From positions 1 to 48,065 of the forward strand of contig NZ_AJXL01000016.1 of NCBI RefSeq assembly GCF_000264055.1: a stretch of DNA of 48,065 nucleotides, in the 5' to 3' direction. Of the stretch, positions 18,217-28,767 are shown piece by piece. This stretch comes from Flavobacterium sp. ACAM 123. GTDB taxonomy: Bacteria > Bacteroidota > Bacteroidia > Flavobacteriales > Flavobacteriaceae. The notes under the pieces are model-generated. The model was not told the origin of the DNA, made no database searches, and worked only from the letters and a program-made list of their open reading frames with translations. Numbering within the stretch: position 1 is the first letter of the stretch; each line of letters begins with the position of its first letter. Both the position numbers and the translations under genes were made by a program.

Positions 18217-19965
18217 ATGAAAAAATATAGCGCCTCCATTCTGTTCCTTATTTTACTATTTTCATGTCAGAAAAAAGAGGAAAAGACAGTTCTCATTAAT
18301 TCAAACAAAAACTTCGAAAAATATAAAGAAGGCTTTGTTATCTCGCTCTGGGAATTGTATCCAGATTGGGCGGCAAGTAAAGGATATCATAAGCTGGATA
18401 GCATTTTGGTGGTTCCAGATTCCATTTATAAAAAAAAGCAATTGGACTTTGCTCATGCGCACTTAGACTCTTTGCAAAATTACCCATTGGAAAATCTTGC
18501 AGACCATAATATCATTGATTTTTACATGATCCAAAATCAATTAAAAAGCTCCATTTTTACTATTGATAAATTAAAATCATTCGAATGGAATCCAGCGGAA
18601 TATAATGTTTGCGGTGCTTTCGCAGAAATATTAAATGGGAAATATGATACTTTAGAAGTCCGACTGCATAGTTTTAATATCAAAATGAATGCGATTCCAG
18701 CCTATTATGAAGCAGCAAAAGCAAATATAAAAAATCCAACATTAGAGCATACTGCACTTGCTATTTCTCAGAATTTAGGGGGCATATCTGTTTTTGAAAA
18801 AGATTTAATTTCCGCTTTAGGCAAAAGTAAATTATCTAATATTGAGAAAAAAGAGATTAAAGAAAAAGCAAAAACAGCAGTGCATGCCATTGTAGTTTAT
18901 ACCAATTGGTTGAAGGATTTGGATAATAAAATGCCACGTTCGTTTAGATTAGGTAAAAAATTGTACACTGAAAAATTTGATTTAGATATTCAGTCTAGCT
19001 ATAGTGCTGATACTATTTTTAAAAAGGCTGTATATCATAAAAAGGATTTACACGGAAAAATGTTAGTATTGGCAGATAACTTGTGGCCAAAATACATGAA
19101 ATCGACAGCCAAGCCGACCGATACCTTGCAGTTGATCAAAATGGTTGTAGATAAGATTTCGCTGCAACATACTAAACCCGCTAAATTTCAATCGGAGATC
19201 GAGAAACAAATACCTGAATTAGTGGACTATATAAAAGCCAAAGATTTACTGTATATCGACCCGTCAAAACCGTTGGTTGTGCGCAAGGAGCCAGCTTACA
19301 TGGCTGGAGTAGCAGGAGCATCTATTTCGGCACCCGGTCCTTATGATAAAAATGCCAATACCTATTATAACGTAGGCAGTATGTCAGGCTGGAGTGCAGA
19401 AAAATCAGAAAGCTACTTAAGGGAATACAACGATTATATTTTGCAAATCCTAAATATTCATGAGGCTATACCGGGACATTATACACAATTAGTCTATAGC
19501 AATCAATCACCGAGTCTCATTAAAGCCATTTTTGGAAATGGAGCAATGATCGAAGGTTGGGCAGTATATGCCGAAAGAATGATGCTGGAAAGCGGATATA
19601 AAAACTCAGACGAAATGTGGTTGATGTATTATAAGTGGAACCTAAGAACGACATGTAATACAATCTTAGATTATAGCGTGCATACTAAAAATATGACTAA
19701 GGAAGAAGCCATGAATTTATTGGTTATGGAAGCTTTTCAACAGCAAGCGGAAGCAGAGGGAAAGTGGACCCGTGTTAATTTGTCGCAGGTTCAACTGTCT
19801 TCCTATTTTACAGGTTATACTGAAATTTATGATTTTAGGGAAAGACTTAAAAAGACGGAGGACGCCAAATTTAATCTAAAACAATTCCATGAGAAATTCT
19901 TAAGCTATGGTAGTGCGCCGGTAAAATATATCAAAGAATTGATGTTAAAAGACTTAAAGGAATAA
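18217..19965 (+). CDS. DUF885 family lipoprotein, putative zinc metallopeptidase
   Basis: The 582-residue protein starts with a short hydrophobic signal ending in a lipobox-like LLFSC, then lysines, so it is an exported lipoprotein with acylated Cys17. The body is the helical DUF885 family. It contains NIHEAIPGHYTQL, which resembles the HExxxGH-type zinc site seen in M3-like folds, and MIEGWAVYAERMMLESG, which probably gives the third ligand. Family members have roughly 550-600 residues, so it is full length. The probable role is peptide hydrolysis at the cell envelope, though the substrate is unknown. It is a single gene ending in a 13-bp inverted repeat. Confidence 0.87.
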   Translation: MKKYSASILFLILLFSCQKKEEKTVLINSNKNFEKYKEGFVISLWELYPDWAASKGYHKLDSILVVPDSIYKKKQLDFAHAHLDSLQNYPLENLADHNIIDFYMIQNQLKSSIFTIDKLKSFEWNPAEYNVCGAFAEILNGKYDTLEVRLHSFNIKMNAIPAYYEAAKANIKNPTLEHTALAISQNLGGISVFEKDLISALGKSKLSNIEKKEIKEKAKTAVHAIVVYTNWLKDLDNKMPRSFRLGKKLYTEKFDLDIQSSYSADTIFKKAVYHKKDLHGKMLVLADNLWPKYMKSTAKPTDTLQLIKMVVDKISLQHTKPAKFQSEIEKQIPELVDYIKAKDLLYIDPSKPLVVRKEPAYMAGVAGASISAPGPYDKNANTYYNVGSMSGWSAEKSESYLREYNDYILQILNIHEAIPGHYTQLVYSNQSPSLIKAIFGNGAMIEGWAVYAERMMLESGYKNSDEMWLMYYKWNLRTTCNTILDYSVHTKNMTKEEAMNLLVMEAFQQQAEAEGKWTRVNLSQVQLSSYFTGYTEIYDFRERLKKTEDAKFNLKQFHEKFLSYGSAPVKYIKELMLKDLKE

Positions 19966-19977
19966 ATTAAATATCGC

Positions 19978-20013
19978 ATTGGGTTATTTTCGAAATTTTA
20001 AAAATAACCCAAT
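19978..20013 (+). terminator. 13-bp perfect inverted repeat after the DUF885 gene
   Basis: ATTGGGTTATTTT (19978-19990) pairs with AAAATAACCCAAT (20001-20013). There is no T tract on the plus strand. The right arm doubles as the C-terminal codons of a minus-strand mini-ORF. A terminator or RNA-stabilising hairpin is likely. Confidence 0.6.
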
Positions 20014-20093
20014 ATGTAGTAGATGGTTACAAACATAATAACTGTTCCTACGCAACCACAACCCATTTTTTTTGCGCCGTAACCCGCGATCAA
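19998..20093 (-). CDS. Possible 31-residue membrane peptide with TTG start
   Basis: The frame reads MIAGYGAKKMGCGCVGTV then IMFVTIYYILGYF and stop, if TTG at 20093 starts translation. It remains open upstream to 20126, giving RNGFFKT before it. The composition (Gly/Lys/Cys turn followed by one 15-residue hydrophobic helix) is protein-like and resembles small hypothetical peptides I associate with Flavobacteria, whose sequence usually includes KTLIAGYGAKK. No ATG is available except the internal Met, so it may be a real gene with a rare start, or a remnant that lost its ATG. Confidence 0.42.
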   Translation of the reverse strand: MIAGYGAKKMGCGCVGTVIMFVTIYYILGYF

Positions 20094-20360
20094 TGTTTTA
20101 AAAAATCCGTTCCTATATTTCTGATTTTAGTATCTTGTTAAAATTAATGATTTAATTAATGCTAAAAGTGGAACTGTGAATTTTGAAAGAAAATAGTGGA
20201 TCTATTAGAAATGAATCTCGGACCCCGGTTTTATTCTCCTTCGAAGAATAATTTCTTAAACAAATAAAATTTTTAAATTCTCGTCATATTATATTTTGGA
20301 AACTATACTCTGATAGCGTAGTTTTGGAAAAAAATTAGACACTTAAATTTGATTTGAAAA
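20094..20360. other. Mostly empty part of the 19966-20360 gap
   Basis: Apart from the mini-ORF and hairpin at its left end, this AT-rich stretch contains no supported gene. It should hold the promoter for the 74-residue protein at 20361, but no convincing TAnnTTTG element with a partner box was found. Confidence 0.4.
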
Positions 20361-20585
20361 ATGAAGCCTTTAAATGAAAAATTAATACTAAAAGACGCCA
20401 CAATAAATAAAGTGCAATTTGATACAGAATGGTTTTATAAATTGGAGGATATAGCGTTTTATTTAAAAGAAGATTTATCACAAGTTGATTTTATCTTTTT
20501 ACCTTTCACAATTGATGGAGAGGAAGAGTTTGTGAAGTGCAGTTCTTTTGAAGACATCTATAGAGGCAGAATAGAATTCACATAG
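20361..20585 (+). CDS. Small conserved-looking hypothetical protein, 74 residues
   Basis: The protein is acidic and has no signal peptide or membrane segment. Its centre, WFYKLEDIAFYLKEDLSQVD, is reminiscent of the BRO-N/antirepressor opening (WF.leDIa..L), but the protein is too short to hold a full BRO-N domain. It ends in FVKCSSFEDIYRGRIEFT. The gene is flanked by a 17-bp terminator stem 13 bases after the stop. The function is not recognised. Confidence 0.65.
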   Translation: MKPLNEKLILKDATINKVQFDTEWFYKLEDIAFYLKEDLSQVDFIFLPFTIDGEEEFVKCSSFEDIYRGRIEFT

Positions 20586-20598
20586 CGCAGATAAAAAT

Positions 20599-20637
20599 AA
20601 AGAGCCCTTCTAAAATTAGATTTTAGAAAGGCTCTTT
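20599..20637. terminator. Bidirectional terminator between convergent genes
   Basis: A 17-base stem with 16 pairs starts AAAGAGCC and ends GGCTCTTT around a five-base loop. It serves the 74-residue gene on the plus strand and the 526-residue gene on the minus strand; the minus-strand side continues in a T-rich run. Confidence 0.85.
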
Positions 20638-20664
20638 ATGTATTATTATTTGATCCTAAATTCG

Positions 20665-22245
20665 TCAGCGATTATTCAATCTCGCTTTCTCTCTTATTAT
20701 ATCAGCAATCTTTTTGTTTTCAATTTTACTTTCTAACCAGGAAATGATGTCCAAATAAAGAAAAGCCCTTTTTTCATACGTGTTTTTTTCCAATTCAATA
20801 AATCGTCCTCTCATTTTTATAAACTCCTTTTTGATGTCACTTGGATAGAACGAATTTAAGTTTTTCATGAATCGAATGATTTCTTTCTGCACTTCCTGCA
20901 TATCATTCATTTTTAATAAGAATTTGTAGGTACTTTTTAATTGAGATTCCAAATTAAAATCTTTACCCATTTCATAATGTTCTATTAGATAAAGTAGTCG
21001 GGCAAAGCACATCAAATCCTCGCGCATCGTCAGGTTTTTATTATTTATAATCTTCTCCAAATAGAAAATGGATTCGGTATACTTTTCAGTACCAAAATAA
21101 ATACAGGCAATTTTATAGTAAAACATCATTTCGTGATGTTCATCAAGATGCTCACTATGCAGCTTAATTTTGTCCAGAACTTCAGGAATCAAATATTCGC
21201 TTTCTTCAAAGGTACCTTCTAGTATGTGGTAATTTAATTTGTTGTTATAGAGATACAGGAAACACAGAGAAGCAGTATTGTCATTAACTGGAAAACGAGG
21301 ATCGTTTATGGTTTCTTCTAATTTAAGTAGGTATTTTTTGAATTTAGATTTGTATTTCAACATAAATAAAGATTCCAGCAAATAGTGATTTCCTTTGATG
21401 AAAAATACCGGATTTAAATAAATCATGTTGGGATTGTCATAAAATAAAGTAACCCATTTGTAGGCGTATTTATAACTTGCTAAAAAATTCTGAGCTAAAA
21501 AACTATGCCAAAGGTTAGCATTGTAAAACCAATATTTCTCACGAAAACCAAACTTATTTTCATCGAATTTAGTAATATGCTTGTGAAAATAATCATCGAT
21601 ATATTGTTGCTCTTCATCGCTTTTTACATAACCGGTCTTCAGCATGATGCCATAGAGTTGCAGAGACAGGTTTGATAACTTACTGGAAATCGTGTTTTGG
21701 TAATTTAATTCTTTGGCCTGAATTGTCAATTCATCTGCACGTCCTTTAATACTTCGAGTAATGTATTGCGATTCTATCAACTTTTCAAACTCTACAATTT
21801 CAAAAGCCATATATTTTTCGTCGTTTTCTAAAGCGATGCTCTTGGTCTTGTCTAAAATTTTTAAACTCTGCTTGTATAGGCCCTTATTGTATAAGATGGC
21901 TGCAAAATCAATTTGTTCTCTTATTTGATATCTAATATTTTGGCTCGGAATATTCAATCGAATACTCACTAAAATCTGTTTGTATAAATAGGACTTCAGG
22001 TTTGATAACTGTACTTTTTTGATGATTCCACTTTTTAATATAAGTTTTTCATCATAGAACTCAGATTTGTCTAAAATGTTGAATAATTCGATAAATTTTG
22101 TATTCGAACTTGCCTCAAGTCGGCTTGCAAAAATCTTAAACTGTCTTTTTTCAGACTTAGATAAGGATTTTATCAGTACGAATAAAAAATCTTTTTGTAT
22201 GGTTAGCCATTGTATAATATTGGATCTTAAACGTATATAAATCAA
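20665..22245 (-). CDS. Large helical protein of unknown function, possible TPR-like repeats
   Basis: The 526-residue protein is almost entirely predicted helix, rich in Lys, Glu, Leu, Tyr and Phe. It opens with FLFVLIKSLSKSEKRQFKIF. Recurrent pairs of amphipathic helices, such as YNKGLYKQSLKILDKTKSIA and YKIACIYFGTEKYTESIFYL, look like degenerate tetratricopeptide repeats. There is no signal peptide or catalytic motif. The first residues to about 17 may be an over-extension. It is divergent from leuA with a gap of 113 bases. The function is not recognised; a scaffold role is possible. Confidence 0.7.
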   Translation of the reverse strand: MIYIRLRSNIIQWLTIQKDFLFVLIKSLSKSEKRQFKIFASRLEASSNTKFIELFNILDKSEFYDEKLILKSGIIKKVQLSNLKSYLYKQILVSIRLNIPSQNIRYQIREQIDFAAILYNKGLYKQSLKILDKTKSIALENDEKYMAFEIVEFEKLIESQYITRSIKGRADELTIQAKELNYQNTISSKLSNLSLQLYGIMLKTGYVKSDEEQQYIDDYFHKHITKFDENKFGFREKYWFYNANLWHSFLAQNFLASYKYAYKWVTLFYDNPNMIYLNPVFFIKGNHYLLESLFMLKYKSKFKKYLLKLEETINDPRFPVNDNTASLCFLYLYNNKLNYHILEGTFEESEYLIPEVLDKIKLHSEHLDEHHEMMFYYKIACIYFGTEKYTESIFYLEKIINNKNLTMREDLMCFARLLYLIEHYEMGKDFNLESQLKSTYKFLLKMNDMQEVQKEIIRFMKNLNSFYPSDIKKEFIKMRGRFIELEKNTYEKRAFLYLDIISWLESKIENKKIADIIREKARLNNR

Positions 22246-22321
22246 TAGTTTACAAAGAATTTATCAGCTTTATAAACAGTATATTTCAGTAAAGTGAGTT
22301 TTAGATTACTCTAATGAAATC

Positions 22322-22329
22322 TAACTTTG
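22322..22329 (+). promoter_or_regulatory. TAACTTTG, candidate -7 element of the leu-ilv operon
   Basis: A perfect TAnnTTTG match lies 29 bases upstream of leuA. No clear TTG -33 box is seen. No leader peptide rich in Leu, Ile or Val codons is found before leuA. Confidence 0.4.
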
Positions 22330-22358
22330 TTATTGAAAGGTGAAATTACATTAAATAA

Positions 22359-23540
<1,182 letters not shown>

Positions 23541-23552
23541 TAATAGTACCCC

Positions 23553-24671
23553 ATGAATTTAAAAATAGCAGTATTATCAGGAGATGGAATTGGGCCTGAG
23601 GTCATCTTACAGGCAAAAAAAGCATTATATGCTATTGGGGTCGTTTATAAACATGAATTTGTTTTTGAAGACGCACTAATTGGCGCTGTTGCAATAGATA
23701 AAACCGGAAGCCCGTTACCGGAGCAAACATTAAATCTTTGTATTAATACAGATGCGGTATTATTTGGTGCTATCGGTGACCCAAAGTATGACAATAACCC
23801 AGATGCAAAAGTACGTCCAGAACAAGGATTGTTGAGATTGAGAAAGGAATTAGGTCTTTTTGCAAATATCCGACCTATAAAACCATACGCGGCATTGTTA
23901 GATGCTTCTCCTTTGAAAAAAGAAATAATTGAAGGTGCTGATTTTATCATTTTTAGAGAATTGACTGGCGGCTCTTATTTTGGGGAGAAAAAAGTAGACG
24001 AATCTGGAACAAGAGCTTCTGATTTATGTGAGTATTCAGAAGATGAAATTGCAAGAATTACACATCTGGCTTTTAAGTCGGCACAAAATAGAAGAAAAAA
24101 AGTGACAATGGTTGATAAAGCCAACGTCCTTGAAACTTCCCGTTTATGGAGAAGAGTGGTTAAAAAGGTTAGCGAAAGTTACCCGGATGTTATGTTAGAC
24201 TTCTTGTTTGTTGATAATGCAGCCATGCAAATCATATTGAATCCAAGACAATTCGATGTTCTTTTGACAGAGAACCTTTTCGGTGATATTTTGTCGGATG
24301 AAGCCAGCGTAATAACTGGTTCTATAGGATTATTGGCCTCAGCATCATTAGGGGCTACCAATGCCTTATTTGAACCAATACATGGATCTTATCCACAAGC
24401 TAAAGGAAAAAATATTGCAAATCCGGTCGCTTGCATCTTGTCTGCTGCTATGTTATTAGAGCATTTTGGACTTTATGAAGAAGCTAAAAAAATATATGAC
24501 GGAGTTGAAATTGCTATCGGGTATGGTGTGGTAGCTACGGATTTGAAAGCGGATTCTAAATATGGAACAAATGAAATTGGGGAGTTTATTTCTAATTTTA
24601 TTTTGAGTAAAGATGACCTAATGTACTTTAATAGCAGTAATGTCACTATCGGGCAATCAACCATATTTTAA
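23553..24671 (+). CDS. leuB: 3-isopropylmalate dehydrogenase
   Basis: The 372-residue enzyme oxidises and decarboxylates 3-isopropylmalate with NAD. Signatures are GDGIGPEVI at the N-terminus, RPEQGLLRLRKELGLFANIRP (substrate Arg/Leu loop), FRELTGGSYFG, DKANVLETSRLWRR and LTENLFGDILSDEAS, with the metal-binding Asp residues, then EPIHGSYPQAKGKNIANP, the NAD loop. The length is standard. It is the second gene of the operon, 12 bases after leuA. leuC and leuD, which act between these two enzymes, are not in this window. Confidence 0.95.
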   Translation: MNLKIAVLSGDGIGPEVILQAKKALYAIGVVYKHEFVFEDALIGAVAIDKTGSPLPEQTLNLCINTDAVLFGAIGDPKYDNNPDAKVRPEQGLLRLRKELGLFANIRPIKPYAALLDASPLKKEIIEGADFIIFRELTGGSYFGEKKVDESGTRASDLCEYSEDEIARITHLAFKSAQNRRKKVTMVDKANVLETSRLWRRVVKKVSESYPDVMLDFLFVDNAAMQIILNPRQFDVLLTENLFGDILSDEASVITGSIGLLASASLGATNALFEPIHGSYPQAKGKNIANPVACILSAAMLLEHFGLYEEAKKIYDGVEIAIGYGVVATDLKADSKYGTNEIGEFISNFILSKDDLMYFNSSNVTIGQSTIF

Positions 24672-24743
24672 ATAAAAAACAGAAATAGATTATACTTTTT
24701 AATTTTTCGAATTGAATAAAAAAATAGAGATACAGTACTATAA

Positions 24744-26417
24744 ATGGAATTAAATAAATATAGCAAGACCATAACTCAAGACGAAACGCAACCTGCAGCG
24801 CAAGCGATGTTGTACGGAATTGGTCTAACTGAAGAAGATTTAAAGAAGGCACAAGTAGGAATTGTTAGTATGGGTTACGAAGGCAATCCTTGTAACATGC
24901 ATTTAAATGACTTGGCAAAAGATATTAAAACCGGGGTGTGGAAAGAAGATTTAGTAGGTCTGATTTTTAACACGATTGGTGTAAGCGACGGTATGTCAAA
25001 TGGTACTGACGGAATGCGTTTTTCTTTAGTTTCTAGAGATGTCATTGCAGACTCTATAGAAACAGTAGTAGGGGCGCAGTGGTATGATGGTTTAATCGCG
25101 ATTCCGGGTTGTGATAAAAATATGCCAGGCTCTGTAATGGCTATGGGGAGGTTAAATCGCCCAGCAATTATGGTTTACGGAGGCAGTATTCATTCCGGCA
25201 AATGGAAAGGAGAGTCCTTAAATATCGTTTCGGCATTTGAAGCCCTAGGAAAAAAATTCAACAATACGATTACTCCAGAGGACTTTAAGGGAGTGATTCA
25301 AAATGCATGTCCTGGAGCAGGAGCGTGTGGAGGTATGTATACAGCTAACACTATGTCATCGGCTATAGAGGCATTAGGGATGAGTTTGCCTTACAGTTCG
25401 TCTAATCCAGCATTAAGCGATGAAAAAAAACAAGAATGTCTTGATGCAGGAAAAGCAATTAAGATCTTGTTAGAAAAAGATATCAAACCAAGGGATATCA
25501 TGACGCGTGAAGCCTTTGAAAACGCAATTACTATGGTATCGGTTTTAGGTGGTTCTACCAATGCCGTAATGCATTTAATCGCCATGGCTCACTCTGTTGA
25601 TATTGAAATTACACTAAAAGATTTCCAGGATATTAGTGATAAAACACCATTACTTGCAGATTTGAAACCAAGTGGTAAATACCTGATGGAAGACCTACAT
25701 GAAGCGGGAGGCGTTCCTGCAGTAATGAAATATTTATTGAAACAAGGCTTATTGCATGGAGACTGTTTAACAGTTACTGGAAAAACAATGGCTGAAAATT
25801 TAGCTGTTGTACCAGATTTGAATGACGGTCAGGAAGTGATCCACGAAATTCAAAAAGCGTTAAAAGCTACAGGAAATATTCAAATTTTATTTGGAAATCT
25901 AGCAGAAGAAGGTTGTGTTGCAAAAATTAGCGGAAATGAAGGAGAATATTTTGAAGGAGACGCAATTGTTTATGAAAACGAGCATGATGTAATCACTGGA
26001 GTTCGTGGTGGAGAAGTAAAGCCTGGAAACGTAGTTGTAATAAGATACTGCGGCCCTAAAGGCGGTCCTGGAATGCCTGAAATGCTCAAACCTACTTCAG
26101 CGATTATGGGTGCCGGACTTGGTAAAAGTGTAGCTCTGATTACAGATGGTCGTTTTTCTGGAGGTTCGCATGGCTTTGTTGTGGGGCATGTCACACCAGA
26201 AGCTTTTGACGGTGGCGGTATTGCACTAGTTAAGAATGGAGATACTATTACTATCGATGCGGTAAAGAACACGATTAATCTGAAAATTTCTGATGAAGAG
26301 TTTGCAGCGAGAAAAGCAAATTGGGTACAACCCGATCTAAAAGTGAACAAAGGAGTCTTACTGAAATATATAAGATCAGTTTCAAGTGCATCAACTGGAT
26401 GCGTAACAGATAAGTAA
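24744..26417 (+). CDS. ilvD: Dihydroxy-acid dehydratase
   Basis: The 557-residue Fe-S dehydratase converts dihydroxy-isovalerate and dihydroxy-methylvalerate to the 2-oxoacids. Seen are [20 protein letters not shown] and [19 protein letters not shown], carrying the cluster cysteines, then [10 protein letters not shown] and [21 protein letters not shown] near the end. The length matches the family. It lies 72 bases after leuB and before a large inverted repeat that may modulate expression of the following ilvB gene. Confidence 0.95.
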   Translation: MELNKYSKTITQDETQPAAQAMLYGIGLTEEDLKKAQVGIVSMGYEGNPCNMHLNDLAKDIKTGVWKEDLVGLIFNTIGVSDGMSNGTDGMRFSLVSRDVIADSIETVVGAQWYDGLIAIPGCDKNMPGSVMAMGRLNRPAIMVYGGSIHSGKWKGESLNIVSAFEALGKKFNNTITPEDFKGVIQNACPGAGACGGMYTANTMSSAIEALGMSLPYSSSNPALSDEKKQECLDAGKAIKILLEKDIKPRDIMTREAFENAITMVSVLGGSTNAVMHLIAMAHSVDIEITLKDFQDISDKTPLLADLKPSGKYLMEDLHEAGGVPAVMKYLLKQGLLHGDCLTVTGKTMAENLAVVPDLNDGQEVIHEIQKALKATGNIQILFGNLAEEGCVAKISGNEGEYFEGDAIVYENEHDVITGVRGGEVKPGNVVVIRYCGPKGGPGMPEMLKPTSAIMGAGLGKSVALITDGRFSGGSHGFVVGHVTPEAFDGGGIALVKNGDTITIDAVKNTINLKISDEEFAARKANWVQPDLKVNKGVLLKYIRSVSSASTGCVTDK

Positions 26418-26432
26418 AGGCAATTAGAATTA

Positions 26433-26501
26433 TAAAAATCAATAGCAATAGTTAAGAGCTTGAATTAATTTTTGATATTGCTATTGATTTTTACTTTTTT
26501 G
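26433..26501 (+). promoter_or_regulatory. 18-bp perfect inverted repeat between ilvD and ilvB, possible attenuator
   Basis: TAAAAATCAATAGCAATA (26433-26450) and TATTGCTATTGATTTTTA (26476-26493) are exact reverse complements around a 25-base loop, with CTTTTTTG after the second arm. This resembles an AT-rich intrinsic terminator or attenuator placed inside the operon, 29 bases before the ilvB ATG. Confidence 0.65.
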
Positions 26502-26530
26502 AAAAAGAATTGCTAAAAATAAAAGACAAA

Positions 26531-28225
26531 ATGGAAACAAATAAAATATCTGGTGCAGAAGCTGTTATTAGATGCTTGTTGGAAGAAGGCGTGGATTTAA
26601 TTTATGGCTACCCTGGTGGAGCTATAATGCCAGTTTATGACGAGTTATATAAATTTAAAGATCAAATGCAGCACGTTTTGGTACGCCATGAGCAAGGAGC
26701 AACACATGCAGCACAAGGATATGCGAGAGCTACTGGAAAGGTAGGTGTAGCTATAGCAACTTCAGGTCCCGGAGCCACAAACTTGGTTACAGGAATTGCT
26801 GATGCACAAATTGACTCTACACCAATGGTTTGTATCACCGGGCAAGTTGGTAAACATTTATTAGGATCTGATGCTTTTCAGGAAACGGATATCATTGGGA
26901 TTTCCACTCCGGTTACCAAATGGAATTATCAAATTACGGAAGCTTCTGAGATACCTGAAATCATGGCTAAAGCTTTTTACATTGCTCGATCAGGACGTCC
27001 AGGACCAGTTTTAGTGGATATTACTAAAAATGCACAATTTGATAAATTTGAATACAGCTATAAAAAATGTACAAGCATTAGAAGTTATAATCCAAAACCA
27101 GCTTTAAATATTGAAAAAGTAAAGGCGGCTGCAGAATTAATCAATAATGCTAAAAAACCCTTTATTCTTTTTGGTCAAGGTGTTATTTTAGGGCAAGCCG
27201 AAGAAGAATTTAAATCGTTTGTCGAAAAATCAGGTATACCAGCTGCTTGGACTATTTTAGGGCTTTCCGCATTACCAACAGAGCATCCTTTGAATGTAGG
27301 TATGTTAGGAATGCACGGAAACTACGGACCCAACGTATTGACCAATGAATGCGATGTTTTAATTGCAATTGGAATGCGTTTTGATGATCGCGTTACGGGA
27401 AATTTAGATGGATATGCAAAGCAGGCTAAAGTAATTCATTTTGAAATTGATCCGTCTGAAGTGGATAAAAATGTAAAAACAGAAGTAGCTGTTTTAGCTG
27501 ATGTAAAAGAATCATTAACCGCTTTACTTCCCTTTATTAAAGATAAGACACATGAATCTTGGCATAACAAGTTCAAAGAATTGTATGAAATTGAATTAGA
27601 GGCCGTAATTAACGAGGAATTGAAACCTAAGAAAGAAGGAATTTCTATGGGTGAAACCATTGAAATGATCAATAAGCACTCTAAAGGAGATGCGATCATG
27701 GTTTCTGATGTGGGACAGCACCAAATGTTTACCTGCAGGTATGCCAAATTCAATTCTACTAAAAGTAATGTTACTTCTGGAGGATTGGGAACAATGGGAT
27801 TTGCATTGCCGGCGGCTATTGGTGCTAAGATGGGTATGCCAAACAGGGAAGTGGTTGCAGTTATTGGAGATGGTGGATTCCAAATGACAATTCAGGAACT
27901 AGGAACTATTTTTCAAACAAAAGTACCTGTTAAAATTGTTATCCTCAATAATGAGTTTTTAGGAATGGTGCGTCAGTGGCAGCAGTTATTTTTTGATAAG
28001 CGATATGCATCTACTGAGATGACTAATCCTAATTTTGTCGCCATCGCAGAGGGTTACTATATCAAAGCAAAAAAAGTGATTAAACGGGAAGATTTAGACA
28101 CTGCTGTCGCTGAAATGATGGCCTCAAAAGATTCTTATCTACTCGAAGTTATGGTAGAGAAAGAAAATAATGTATTCCCAATGATTCCTACAGGGGCTTC
28201 TGTTTCTGAAATCAGATTAAGTTAA
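26531..28225 (+). CDS. ilvB: Acetolactate synthase, large subunit
   Basis: The protein has about 564 residues from the ATG at 26531 (METNKISGAEAVI). The TTG at 26510 would add seven residues and is less likely. This TPP- and FAD-binding enzyme makes acetolactate from pyruvate and acetohydroxybutyrate with oxobutyrate. Seen are YGYPGGAIMPVYDEL, the catalytic Glu in VRHEQGATHAAQGYARATG, and the TPP motif GDGGFQMTIQELGTI ending in NNEFLGMVRQWQ, with the QWQ residues near the active site. It precedes the small subunit by four bases. Confidence 0.95.
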   Translation: METNKISGAEAVIRCLLEEGVDLIYGYPGGAIMPVYDELYKFKDQMQHVLVRHEQGATHAAQGYARATGKVGVAIATSGPGATNLVTGIADAQIDSTPMVCITGQVGKHLLGSDAFQETDIIGISTPVTKWNYQITEASEIPEIMAKAFYIARSGRPGPVLVDITKNAQFDKFEYSYKKCTSIRSYNPKPALNIEKVKAAAELINNAKKPFILFGQGVILGQAEEEFKSFVEKSGIPAAWTILGLSALPTEHPLNVGMLGMHGNYGPNVLTNECDVLIAIGMRFDDRVTGNLDGYAKQAKVIHFEIDPSEVDKNVKTEVAVLADVKESLTALLPFIKDKTHESWHNKFKELYEIELEAVINEELKPKKEGISMGETIEMINKHSKGDAIMVSDVGQHQMFTCRYAKFNSTKSNVTSGGLGTMGFALPAAIGAKMGMPNREVVAVIGDGGFQMTIQELGTIFQTKVPVKIVILNNEFLGMVRQWQQLFFDKRYASTEMTNPNFVAIAEGYYIKAKKVIKREDLDTAVAEMMASKDSYLLEVMVEKENNVFPMIPTGASVSEIRLS

Positions 28226-28229
28226 TATT

Positions 28230-28757
28230 ATGGAAAATAAAACATTCACTATTTCTGTTTATTCAGAAAACAACCTTGGTCTATTGAATAGAATATCAGG
28301 TATATTCTTAAAAAGACACATTAATATAATTAGTTTAAATGTTTCAGAATCAGAGATTGAAAATGTTTCTAAATTCATTATTGTGGTTCACACTACAGAA
28401 AAATGGGTTCAAAATATTGTAGGTCAAATCGAAAAACAGATCGAAGTTATTAAGACTTTTTATCATACTGATGAAGAAACTATCTTTTTAGAAAACGCAA
28501 TATTCAAAATAGACTCAGCCTTATTATTCGATGAAAAGCAAATTCAAAATATAATAAAAGAAAGTAACTCGGAAATAGTTACGGTATCCAGGGACTTTTT
28601 TGTGATTTCAAAGTCGGGAAAACGTTCAGAAATCAATGACTTATATAACAAGTTAAAACCTTTCGGAATCATGCAGTTTGTGCGTTCAGGAAGAATCTCA
28701 GTTTCAAAAGAAAAGATGCAAATATCATTATTATTAGAAGAATTAAAAAATAAATAA
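28230..28757 (+). CDS. ilvN: Acetolactate synthase, small regulatory subunit
   Basis: The 175-residue protein has an N-terminal ACT domain ([20 protein letters not shown] then [14 protein letters not shown]), the fold that binds branched-chain amino acids and confers valine feedback on the large subunit. The second half, with [15 protein letters not shown], matches the C-terminal half of IlvN/IlvH. It starts four bases after ilvB and ends ten bases before ilvC, so the three genes form one transcript. Confidence 0.9.
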   Translation: MENKTFTISVYSENNLGLLNRISGIFLKRHINIISLNVSESEIENVSKFIIVVHTTEKWVQNIVGQIEKQIEVIKTFYHTDEETIFLENAIFKIDSALLFDEKQIQNIIKESNSEIVTVSRDFFVISKSGKRSEINDLYNKLKPFGIMQFVRSGRISVSKEKMQISLLLEELKNK

Positions 28758-28767
28758 AAATTACACA

